Shown: positions 1-5,562 of the stretch, one piece after another | Layout of the letters: every line of letters starts with the position of its first letter | Numbering within the stretch: position 1 is the first letter of the stretch | Assembly: GCA_012027055.1 (NCBI GenBank) | Contig: VEPF01000374.1 | Location: 1-5,562 of the forward strand | Direction of reading: 5' to 3' | Source of the DNA: Gemmatimonadota bacterium | GTDB lineage: Bacteria > Gemmatimonadota > Gemmatimonadetes > Longimicrobiales > RSA9 | DNA: 5,562 bases | Program-made: the position numbers and the translations under genes | The notes under the pieces: model-generated | What the model was told of the DNA's origin: nothing | Databases searched by the model: none | What the model saw: only the letters and a program-made list of their open reading frames with translations

Positions 1-1584
1 ACCGTGGAGTATGCGGACGGGACGTCGCAGACCATCCACTACAAGGTGATCAAGCCTGCCGGCCAGGTGGTGGCGGACCTGGGCCGCTTCCTCACCACGG
101 AGCAGTGGTTCGAGAAGCCGGGCGACCCGTTCGGCCGCAGCCCATCGGTGATCAGTTACGACTACGACACCCGGAAGCAGGTGACGGAGGACGCGCGCGT
201 CTGGATCGCCGGGCTGGGTGACGAAGGCGGCTCGGGATCGTGGCTCGCCGCGATCATGAAGCAGCTGGTGCGCCCCGATACCGGCGAGATCGCCCGGCTG
301 CAGCGCTTCGTGGACGGCGTGCTCTGGGGCGGTCTCCAGTATGCCGAGGGCGAGCTCAAGTACGGGGTTCGCAAGAGCATGTTCTACTACCAGCCGGACA
401 GCATGCCCGCCGGCACCTACTCGGACAGCATTCGCTACGGCGGCTGGATGAGCTGGAGCCGGGAGCACGCCCGGACCGTGGGCCGCTCCTACAACTACCC
501 CCACGTGGCAGCGCTGCACTGGGTGCTCTACCGGCTCGCCCGCAACCACAACGGGCTGGTCACCAATCACCCCTGGGAGTGGTACCTCGAGCGCGCCCAC
601 GAAACCGCGCAGGCCATGGTCCGGCTGGCGCCGCACTACGCGCAGTTCGGGCAGATGGAGGGGACGGTCTTCGTGCTGATCCTCCAGGATCTGCAGCGCG
701 AAGGCTGGACCGGGCAGGCGGCCGCCCTCGAGGCCACCATGCGGGCGCGGGCGGAGGCCTGGCGCGCTCTCGGCTACCCGTTCGGGAGCGAGATGCCATG
801 GGACTCGACTGGACAGGAGGAGGTCTATGCCTGGTGCCGGTATTTCGGCTTCGATGAGAAAGCGCTGGTCACGCTGAACGCCATCCTGGGCTACATGCCG
901 GCCATGCCGCACTGGGGTTACAACGGCAGCGCCCGCCGCTACTGGGATTTCCAGTACGCCGGCAAGCTGCAGCGGCTCGAGCGTCAACTGCACCACTACG
1001 GCTCCGCCCTGAATGCGATCCCGGTACTGGCGGAATACCGGTCACATCCCGAGGACCTGTACCTGCTGCGGGTCGGGTACGCCGGCGCCATGGGCGCGCT
1101 CGCCAACATCACTCGCGACGGCTTCGCTCCAGCGGCTTTCCACGCGTATCCGTCCACCCTGCGCAACGACGGTCTCTCCGGCGACTACGGCCCGGGATTC
1201 CTGGGGCATGCGCTGAACGCAGCCACTTACGTGACGCGCGACCCGGAGCTCGGTTGGCTGGCGTTCGGAGGCAACCTGAGCGTCCAGGGGGACAGCATCA
1301 CCGTGCAGCCGCTGGATGCGGCCCGCACCCGGCTCTACCTCCAGGGTCTCTGGCTCACCCTGGACGCCGGCTCGTTCGAGAGTGCCACGCTGACGGACGG
1401 CCTGGCCCGCGTGCGGCTGTCGCCCGGTACGCCGCACACGACGGTCGCGCGCCTGCGGGTCGAGCAGCCGGGGGCGCCGGCCGGCGGAGCTGCGTACGCG
1501 CCGGTCGGGCAGTTCCGGCAGGAGCGAGGCGCTTACCTCATCCCGCTGGGTCCGCAGGCGACCGAGGTGGTGCTGCGGTGGTAG
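1..1584 (+). CDS. C-terminal part of a DUF5695-like, probably secreted protein (5' end outside window)
   Basis: The frame is open from base 1 and ends at TAG 1582-1584. No start is convincing: GTG at 4 has no ribosome-binding site in view and the protein begins mid-domain, so the gene almost certainly starts upstream. Numbering from that GTG, about 526 residues are visible. Residues 60-415 are rich in Trp, Tyr and His and look like an alpha-helical (alpha/alpha)6-type barrel. Striking blocks are PWDSTGQEEVYAW (265-277), PHWGYNGSARRYWDF (302-316) and RQLHHYGSALNAIPVL (327-342). Residues 416-526 are beta-rich, as in the C-terminal sandwich of carbohydrate-active proteins. From memory these blocks resemble DUF5695, a family without an established activity; no search was run. 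Asp267, Glu272 and Glu273 are possible active-site acids, but this is inference. It converges on the ara operon, so a role on an arabinose-containing glycan is possible but unproven. The coding call is firm; the family name is moderately sure. Confidence 0.85.
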   Translation, partial: TVEYADGTSQTIHYKVIKPAGQVVADLGRFLTTEQWFEKPGDPFGRSPSVISYDYDTRKQVTEDARVWIAGLGDEGGSGSWLAAIMKQLVRPDTGEIARLQRFVDGVLWGGLQYAEGELKYGVRKSMFYYQPDSMPAGTYSDSIRYGGWMSWSREHARTVGRSYNYPHVAALHWVLYRLARNHNGLVTNHPWEWYLERAHETAQAMVRLAPHYAQFGQMEGTVFVLILQDLQREGWTGQAAALEATMRARAEAWRALGYPFGSEMPWDSTGQEEVYAWCRYFGFDEKALVTLNAILGYMPAMPHWGYNGSARRYWDFQYAGKLQRLERQLHHYGSALNAIPVLAEYRSHPEDLYLLRVGYAGAMGALANITRDGFAPAAFHAYPSTLRNDGLSGDYGPGFLGHALNAATYVTRDPELGWLAFGGNLSVQGDSITVQPLDAARTRLYLQGLWLTLDAGSFESATLTDGLARVRLSPGTPHTTVARLRVEQPGAPAGGAAYAPVGQFRQERGAYLIPLGPQATEVVLRW

Positions 1585-1663
1585 CCCGGCGGATCGGGCG
1601 AACCGGGCAGCGAAGTCGCCGGTAACGCCGAACGCTGTGGCCGGTGCGTGAGGTTTGACGATG

Positions 1664-1710
1664 CGAAATGTGCCCCGAAGCCGGGTTGCCCGGCTCCGGG
1701 GCACACTTCG
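1664..1710. terminator. Long hairpin between convergent genes, probable bidirectional terminator
   Basis: This is a near-perfect inverted repeat centred on 1687. Outward from a three-base loop TTG (1686-1688), the arms pair as AGCCGGG/CCCGGCT (7 bp), an A-C mismatch (1678/1696), TGTGCCCCG/CGGGGCACA (9 bp), a second A-C mismatch (1668/1706) and CGAA/TTCG (4 bp). That is 20 pairs in 22 positions. It lies about 80 bp past the stop of the plus-strand gene and about 47 bp past the araD stop on the other strand, where a shared terminator is expected. Neither side has a clear run of T, so classic intrinsic termination is not certain, although weak or absent T tracts are common in high-G+C bacteria. 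The rest of the 172-bp gap (1585-1756) shows nothing recognisable. Confidence 0.75.
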
Positions 1711-1756
1711 TCACGGTTGGCGTCGACGGATCGGCCTCACGAGGGAAGCCACTCCG

Positions 1757-2455
1757 TTAGCCCTGCCCGTAGTACGCGTCCTTCCCGTGCTTCCGCAGGA
1801 AGTGCTTGTCGACCAGGTAACCGGCCGGCCGCGGGGCATCGGGCGCGACCGCGCGCACCGTGGCCTCCATCCGGGCCAGCAGCTCCAGGGTAACGGAACG
1901 TTCCACGGCATCGCCCGCGTCCCACCCCCAGGTGAACGGCCCGTGGTTGGCGACAAGCACCGCCGGCACCTCTTCCGGCGGAATCATGGCACTGCGGAAA
2001 GTCTCGATAATGACCAGGCCGGTGTTGCGCTCGTACTCGTCCTCGACCTCGGCCCTGGTCATCTCCCGCGTCACCGGCACATCGCCGCGGAAGTAGTCCG
2101 CGTGCGTGGTCCCCATGCAGCGGATCGGCAGCCGCCCCTGGGCCAGCGCGGTGGCGAAGGGCGAATGCGTGTGGCAAATGCCGCCGCAACCGAACGCCCG
2201 GTACAGCTCCAGGTGCGTGGGCGTATCGGATGAGGGACGGAGGCTGCCTTCCAGCACCACTCCGGTCTGGAGCGAGACGGGCACCATGTGCCGGGGAGTG
2301 AGCTGGTCGTAGGGCACGCCGCTGGGCTTGATCACGAACAGCCCGGCCGAGATGTCGGCGCCCGAGACGTTGCCGAACGTACCCATGACGAGCCCGCTGT
2401 TACCGAGCTCGATGTTGGCGCGACAGACCTGTTCGCGCAGGGCGGCCGCGATCAT
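1757..2455 (-). CDS. araD: L-ribulose-5-phosphate 4-epimerase AraD
   Basis: This cytoplasmic enzyme of L-arabinose catabolism converts L-ribulose 5-phosphate to D-xylulose 5-phosphate by metal-dependent retro-aldol/aldol chemistry. The 232-residue product is almost exactly the length of E. coli AraD (231) and is collinear with it throughout. Visible class II aldolase/epimerase motifs are GNVS (28-31), KPSG (43-46), SSDTPTH (75-81), HTHS (95-98), GTTHADYF (115-122), NHGPF (170-174) and the C-terminal DKHFLRKHG...AYYGQ. His95, His97 and His171 match the E. coli zinc ligands, and Asp120 and Tyr229 match the catalytic pair, all at the same numbers, so the enzyme should be active. The ATG at 2455-2453 overlaps the araB stop as ATGA, and its N-terminus aligns with E. 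coli AraD without extension. It is the last gene of the visible operon; a hairpin lies about 47 bp past its stop. Confidence 0.97.
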   Translation of the reverse strand: MIAAALREQVCRANIELGNSGLVMGTFGNVSGADISAGLFVIKPSGVPYDQLTPRHMVPVSLQTGVVLEGSLRPSSDTPTHLELYRAFGCGGICHTHSPFATALAQGRLPIRCMGTTHADYFRGDVPVTREMTRAEVEDEYERNTGLVIIETFRSAMIPPEEVPAVLVANHGPFTWGWDAGDAVERSVTLELLARMEATVRAVAPDAPRPAGYLVDKHFLRKHGKDAYYGQG

Positions 2456-4158
2456 GCTGGTACCGGTTCCTCGCGCATGACCCGCTCGCGCAGGGCCAGC
2501 AGTCGCTTCATCAGGGTACTCAGGTCCGCCGCCCGGCTCACATCGAGGCCTCCGAAGACGTCGTGCAGCTCGCGATACATCCCGTAGAGCTCGTCGTATA
2601 CCGCCTGCGCCTCCGGCTGCGGCACGAACTGGTGCTCCTTGAGCGAGGTCATCCGCTGCTGCGCGACCTCAAACGAGTCGTAGCCGCCCGCGGCACCGCC
2701 GGCGGCCACGGCCGCGGCGATAGCTCCGCCCAGCGCCGGCGTCTGGGGCGAGCCGGCGATCAGCATCGGCCGGCCCAGCACGTCGGCGTAGATCTGCATG
2801 AAGAGCGGGTTCTTCTCCGCGATCCCGCCGCAGTTCACGATCCGCTCGATGGGCACGCCGTGATCCGTGAGTCGCTCCACGATGGCACGAGCGCCGAAGG
2901 CCGGCGCCTCGATGATGGCGCGATAGACTTCGGCCCGGTTGGTGTGGAGCGTCTGCCCGACGAGCAGGCCGGTCAGCCGCGGATCCACCAGGATGGTGCG
3001 ATTGCCGTTGTTCCAGTCGAGCGCAAGCAGGCCCGACTCACCAGGCCGCAGTTGCGCGGCTTCGTCGGTGAGCGCGACGTGCAGGGCATCATCGCCCTCG
3101 CAGACCACGTCCACCCACCAGCGCAGGAGATCACCCACCGCCGACTGGCCGGCCTCGATGCCATAGTATCCGGGCATCACCGAGCCGTCCACGATGCCGC
3201 AGATGCCGGGCACGTCCCCCACCTCGGCAGAAGTGGGAGCGATGGCGATGTCGCAGGTGGAGGTGCCGATGATCTTGACCAGCGTCCCGGGCGTGACGCC
3301 GGCACCGACGGCGCCGTAGTGCGCATCGAAGCTGCCGATCGCCACCGGGATGCCGGCCGGCAGGCCCAGGATCCCCGCCCACTCAGGGCACAGCAGCCCG
3401 GCAGGCGTGTCGGCAGCGTAGGCGTGTTCGTACAGGCGGTCGCGCAGCTCGCCGAGGCGCGGGTCCAGCCGGGCCAGGAACTCCTTGGCCGGCAGCCCGC
3501 CCCAGGCGGCCGAGTACAGCGCCTTGTGTCCGGCCGCGGTGATGCCGCGCTTGATCTGCGCCGGATCCCGCACCCCGGTCAGGACTGCGGGGACGTAATC
3601 CGCCAGTTCGACCCAGCTGGCCGCGGCCTCGAACACCTCCGGTGCCACCTCCAGGCAGCGCCACACCTTCGACCAGAACCACTCCGACGAGTAGGTGCCG
3701 CCGATGGGCGCGAGGTACTGAGGCGCATGCACGCTCGCGATCTCGGTGATGGCCGCAGCCTGCGCGGCGGCGGTGTGGTCCTTCCAGAGCCAGGCGTGGG
3801 CGGCCAGGTGCTCGCGCCACTCCGCATGGAACGCCAGGGGCGTGGTGTGCGCGTCCACCGGCAGGGGGGTGGAGCCCGTGGTCTCGACGCCGATCGCGAT
3901 CACGCGCTCGGGGCTGAATTCCGGGTTACGCTCCGCTTCCGCCAGGGCCCCCAGCACCGACTGCTTCAGGCCCTCCACGTAGTCGGCCGGGTTCTGGCGC
4001 GCCAGGTGCGGGTCGGCCGGGTCCAGCAGTATGCCTCGCTCGCCGGAGGGATAGTCGAACACCCGGGTCCCAACGAGCGCGCCGTCCGCGCAGTCCACGA
4101 CCACGGCGCGCACCGAGTTCGTGCCGTAGTCGAGGCCCACTGTGTAGGCTTTCGCCAT
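2452..4158 (-). CDS. araB: L-ribulokinase AraB (FGGY carbohydrate kinase)
   Basis: This cytoplasmic enzyme phosphorylates L-ribulose with ATP to L-ribulose 5-phosphate, the substrate of AraD encoded just downstream. At 568 residues it matches E. coli AraB (566). The N-terminal FGGY domain opens with the phosphate-binding GLDYGTNSVRAVVVDC (8-23), followed by TGSTP (94-98), LWKDHTA (124-130), YSSEWFW (156-162) and AGHK (209-212). The hinge and C-terminal ATP-binding domain show SFDAHYGAVGAG (276-287), IGTSTCDI (297-304), GIEAGQSAVGD (333-343), LDWNNGNRT (380-388), FGARAI (421-426), GGIAEKN (444-450) and ALGGAIAAAVAAGG (475-488). Asp278 is the likely catalytic base by analogy with FGGY kinases. 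The ATG at 4158 is chosen because it aligns with the family N-terminus. The frame stays open upstream to 4299, but that stretch overlaps galM and reads as low-complexity Arg/Pro/Ser sequence. The stop overlaps the araD start by four bases. Confidence 0.97.
   Translation of the reverse strand: MAKAYTVGLDYGTNSVRAVVVDCADGALVGTRVFDYPSGERGILLDPADPHLARQNPADYVEGLKQSVLGALAEAERNPEFSPERVIAIGVETTGSTPLPVDAHTTPLAFHAEWREHLAAHAWLWKDHTAAAQAAAITEIASVHAPQYLAPIGGTYSSEWFWSKVWRCLEVAPEVFEAAASWVELADYVPAVLTGVRDPAQIKRGITAAGHKALYSAAWGGLPAKEFLARLDPRLGELRDRLYEHAYAADTPAGLLCPEWAGILGLPAGIPVAIGSFDAHYGAVGAGVTPGTLVKIIGTSTCDIAIAPTSAEVGDVPGICGIVDGSVMPGYYGIEAGQSAVGDLLRWWVDVVCEGDDALHVALTDEAAQLRPGESGLLALDWNNGNRTILVDPRLTGLLVGQTLHTNRAEVYRAIIEAPAFGARAIVERLTDHGVPIERIVNCGGIAEKNPLFMQIYADVLGRPMLIAGSPQTPALGGAIAAAVAAGGAAGGYDSFEVAQQRMTSLKEHQFVPQPEAQAVYDELYGMYRELHDVFGGLDVSRAADLSTLMKRLLALRERVMREEPVPA
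2467..2472 (-). promoter_or_regulatory. Ribosome-binding site of araD inside araB
   Basis: On the minus strand GAGGAA lies 11 bases before the araD ATG (2455), within the last codons of araB. Together with the four-base stop/start overlap, it suggests translation of araD is coupled to araB, with the site also able to recruit ribosomes directly. The spacing is slightly long. Confidence 0.55.
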
Positions 4159-4159
4159 G

Positions 4160-5329
4160 CTAGGCCTGGCCCCCCTGGTCCACGCCGAACGTGAAGACCG
4201 TCCGGCTGGTGTAGGTCTGCCCGGGCTGCAGGATGGTGGACGGGAAATCGGGCTTGTTGGGCGAGTCCGGATAGTGCTGGGTCTCCAGGCAGAAGCCACT
4301 GCGCCGCTGGTACGCCTTGCCCGACTTCCCGATGATCGTGCCGTCCAGGAAGTTGCCCGCGTAGAACTGGATCCCGGGCTCCGTGGTCCGGACCTCCAGG
4401 GTCCGGCCGCTGGTGGGCTCCACCACGCGCGCCGCGAGCTGCAGGCCCTCGCCCGCCCGGGTCAGCACCCAGTTGTGGTCGTAGCCCGGGCCCAGCTGCC
4501 GCTGCGGATCGGCCGCATCGATCCGGGCGCCGATCGCCGTCGGCGTACGGAAATCGAAAGGCGTGCCCTCGACCGATGCAATCTGCCCGGTCGGGATCAG
4601 CCCCGCCGCCACCGGCGTCATGGAATCGGCCGCGAGCATCAGGACGTGCCCGAGGATGTCGCCGTTGCCCTCGCCGGCCAGGTTGAAGTAGCTGTGCTGG
4701 GTCAGGTTGACGGGGGTCGCCCGATCGGTGGTCGCGTTGTAGTCGACGATCAGCTCGTTGCTGTCCGTCAGCGTATACGTGACCTCGACCAGCAGCGTGC
4801 CCGGGTAGCCGCCCTCGCCATCGGGGCTGGTGTAGCTGAACTTCACTGCCACCGACGAGTCGCTCGGCGGCAGCTGTGCGCCCGTCCAGACCACCTTGTC
4901 AAACCCCTTGACGCCGCCGTGCAGGGTGTTGGCGCCGTCGTTCTTGTCCAGCTGGTAGGTCTTGCCGTCCAGCGTGAACTGCGCCCCGCCGATGCGGTTG
5001 CCGTGCCGGCCGATGATGGCCCCGAAGTAGGGCGGCGGCGGGCTCAGGTACTTGGACAGGCTGTCGAAGCCGAGCACGATGTCGGCCATCAGCCCGGTCC
5101 GGTCCGGCGTCTTCAGCGAGATGATGATCCCGCCGTAGGTGATCGCCTTGAGCTCGACACCGTTCGCGTTGGTCAGCGTGAACACTTCGACGGCCTGCCC
5201 ATCGGGCATGGTCCCGAACGGGGCCTGGGTGACGCTCCTCTGGTTTTCCATCGGTGCCTTTTCCTGGTCCTGGGCGCAGCCCAGTGAGAACAACAGGGTC
5301 AGCGCCACAATCGGCGTCGCGCCGCGCAT
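4160..5329 (-). CDS. galM: Aldose 1-epimerase (mutarotase) GalM with lipoprotein signal peptide
   Basis: This enzyme interconverts alpha and beta anomers of aldose sugars such as galactose, glucose or arabinose. The 389-residue product starts with a short signal: Arg2, a hydrophobic run at about 6-16, then FSLGC with Cys18 as the probable lipidated residue. Residue 19 is Ala, not the Asp that retains E. coli lipoproteins in the inner membrane, so a periplasmic or outer-membrane position is likely. The GalM beta-sandwich fills residues 35-385. Motifs are GRHGNRIGG (107-115), NTLHGG (134-139), NLTQHSYFNLAG (208-219), YDHNW (283-287) and GFCLETQHYPDSPN (345-358). By analogy with Lactococcus GalM, His212 is the catalytic acid, Glu349 the catalytic base, and His137 and Asp284 bind substrate; all are present. 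The ATG at 5329 is preferred: AAAGGCGG lies five bases upstream and it gives a normal-length signal. An in-frame ATG at 5389 would add 20 residues. Confidence 0.93.
   Translation of the reverse strand: MRGATPIVALTLLFSLGCAQDQEKAPMENQRSVTQAPFGTMPDGQAVEVFTLTNANGVELKAITYGGIIISLKTPDRTGLMADIVLGFDSLSKYLSPPPPYFGAIIGRHGNRIGGAQFTLDGKTYQLDKNDGANTLHGGVKGFDKVVWTGAQLPPSDSSVAVKFSYTSPDGEGGYPGTLLVEVTYTLTDSNELIVDYNATTDRATPVNLTQHSYFNLAGEGNGDILGHVLMLAADSMTPVAAGLIPTGQIASVEGTPFDFRTPTAIGARIDAADPQRQLGPGYDHNWVLTRAGEGLQLAARVVEPTSGRTLEVRTTEPGIQFYAGNFLDGTIIGKSGKAYQRRSGFCLETQHYPDSPNKPDFPSTILQPGQTYTSRTVFTFGVDQGGQA
4170..4176 (-). promoter_or_regulatory. Ribosome-binding site of araB inside galM
   Basis: On the minus strand AGGGGGG ends 11 bases before the araB ATG (4158) and lies in the last codons of galM. 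The galM stop TAG (4162-4160) is separated from this ATG by a single C, so terminating ribosomes could restart directly. This supports the internal ATG over the longer upstream reading of the araB frame. Confidence 0.5.
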
Positions 5330-5334
5330 GTGTA

Positions 5335-5342
5335 CCGCCTTT
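5335..5342 (-). promoter_or_regulatory. Ribosome-binding site deciding the galM start
   Basis: AAAGGCGG on the minus strand stands five bases before the ATG at 5329. It favours this start over the in-frame ATG at 5389, which would put 20 hydrophilic, basic residues ahead of the lipoprotein signal. Confidence 0.6.
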
Positions 5343-5359
5343 GGTTTGGTGTTCCAGTT

Positions 5360-5376
5360 CGCCGCCCTGTGCGGCG
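5360..5376 (-). other. Small hairpin in the galM leader
   Basis: CGCCGC (5360-5365) pairs perfectly with GCGGCG (5371-5376) around a five-base loop, about 30 bases before the galM ATG. A second possible stem, GGCGG (5401-5405) with CCGCC (5413-5417), and the palindrome CCGATCGG (5395-5402) lie just upstream. In such G+C-rich DNA short stems arise by chance, so a regulatory role is only possible. I found no convincing -35/-10 pair in 5330-5491; the only A+T-rich patch is around 5429-5441. Confidence 0.3.
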
Positions 5377-5450
5377 GAGTCTTCGTCATGCCATCCGATC
5401 GGCGGTCACCGGCCGCCTTGGGAACGGGCTGAAATATCTGTACTGGCGCA

Positions 5451-5491
5451 ACCCCGCGGAAGCCGGGGGTCGCGCAGGCCCGCTCGCGACC
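5451..5491 (-). terminator. Two overlapping hairpins just past the upstream gene, possible terminator
   Basis: Immediately after the stop of the right-edge gene (minus strand), GGTCGCG and CGCGACC (plus-strand arms 5468-5474 and 5485-5491) form a 7-bp stem with a 10-base loop. The next stem pairs ACCCC with GGGGT (5451-5455, 5466-5470) and CGG with CCG (5457-5459, 5463-5465) around a three-base loop, with one bulged base (5456). The two share 5468-5470, so both cannot form fully at once. No T run follows. It may end the upstream transcript or reduce read-through into galM. Confidence 0.4.
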
Positions 5492-5562
5492 TCAGGCCTC
5501 GGGGGAGTCACCGTCGACGGCCGCGTAGTAGCGCCGGATGAACGGTTCCTGGTAGCTGAACG
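5492..5562 (-). CDS. C-terminal end of an unidentified minus-strand gene
   Basis: The last 22 codons of a gene entering from the right edge read FSYQEPFIRRYYAAVDGDSP and then Glu-Ala, ending at TGA 5494-5492. Coding is supported by codon bias: 20 of the 22 codons end in G or C (exceptions GAA and GGT). The alternative open minus-strand frame shows no such bias, and the plus strand has stops here. I do not recognise the family; the tail does not look like the C-terminus of E. coli AraA. Its orientation and the gap of about 160 bp to galM allow it to belong to the same arabinose locus, either as the preceding operon gene or as a separate transcript. Confidence 0.6.
   Translation of the reverse strand, partial: FSYQEPFIRRYYAAVDGDSPEA

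Noticed and set aside
240..857. 205-codon frame inside the DUF5695-like gene on the same strand
   Set aside because: It is the +2 shift of a well-patterned coding frame and gives a low-complexity Arg/Ala/Gly product. It is not a separate gene or a sign of frameshift, since the main frame continues uninterrupted to 1584.
1655..2233. 192-codon plus-strand frame running from the terminator into araD
   Set aside because: It begins inside the convergent hairpin and runs antisense to araD, with Arg/Gly/Pro-rich content and no motif.
2563..4194. 543-codon open frame on the plus strand opposite araB
   Set aside because: It mirrors araB, whose motifs and length are unmistakable. Its Arg/Gly/Pro/Ala/His-rich product shows no domain, as expected for an antisense frame opened by strong G+C bias.
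4159..4299. N-terminal extension of araB by 47 codons
   Set aside because: The extension reads as Ser/Pro/Arg-rich out-of-frame galM sequence, would overlap galM by about 140 bases, and has no counterpart in ribulokinases. The ATG at 4158 fits the family N-terminus.
4157..5287. 376-codon open frame on the plus strand opposite galM
   Set aside because: Same origin as the araB antisense frame: low-complexity Arg/Val/Ala/Gly composition, no recognisable motif, and complete overlap with a galM that has an intact active site.
5330..5389. N-terminal extension of galM by 20 codons from the ATG at 5389
   Set aside because: It would bury the lipoprotein signal behind a hydrophilic basic stretch, and the ATG at 5329 has the better-placed ribosome-binding site. 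It is not fully excluded.
5459..5467. Nine-base match GAAGCCGGG shared with the hairpin at 1677-1685
   Set aside because: Short G+C-rich matches are expected by chance in this composition. The two hairpins differ in arms and loops, so I do not call a repeat family.

Overview
The window is high-G+C bacterial DNA with a strong preference for G or C in the third codon position. It looks like a chromosomal stretch from a Gram-negative organism, because one enzyme carries a lipoprotein-type signal peptide. A soil phylum such as Gemmatimonadota or Acidobacteriota would fit, but the sequence does not settle the taxon. I see no tRNA, rRNA, insertion sequence, CRISPR array or phage gene.

Layout. The left 1.58 kb holds the 3' part of a plus-strand gene that enters from outside the window. 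It encodes a large, probably secreted protein resembling the uncharacterised DUF5695 family, with a helical-barrel-like part followed by a beta-rich tail. A 172-bp convergent intergenic region follows, containing a long, almost perfect hairpin that can serve as a terminator for both strands. The next 3.6 kb is a compact minus-strand L-arabinose operon, read right to left: galM (aldose 1-epimerase with a lipoprotein signal), araB (L-ribulokinase) and araD (L-ribulose-5-phosphate 4-epimerase). galM and araB are one base apart, and araB and araD overlap by four bases (ATGA). A leader of about 160 bp precedes galM and has several possible hairpins. At the right edge lie the last 22 codons of another minus-strand gene that I cannot identify.

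How the genes work together. GalM would interconvert sugar anomers, probably in the periplasm. AraB phosphorylates L-ribulose, and AraD converts L-ribulose 5-phosphate to D-xylulose 5-phosphate, which enters the pentose phosphate pathway. The isomerase AraA, a transporter and a regulator are not recognisable here and may lie to the right of the window. The DUF5695-like protein may act on a related extracellular glycan, but only its position suggests this. The central pathway is textbook. The less usual points are the lipoprotein mutarotase in the operon, the neighbouring uncharacterised protein and the hairpins at both ends of the operon. I found no convincing evidence of an undescribed system.
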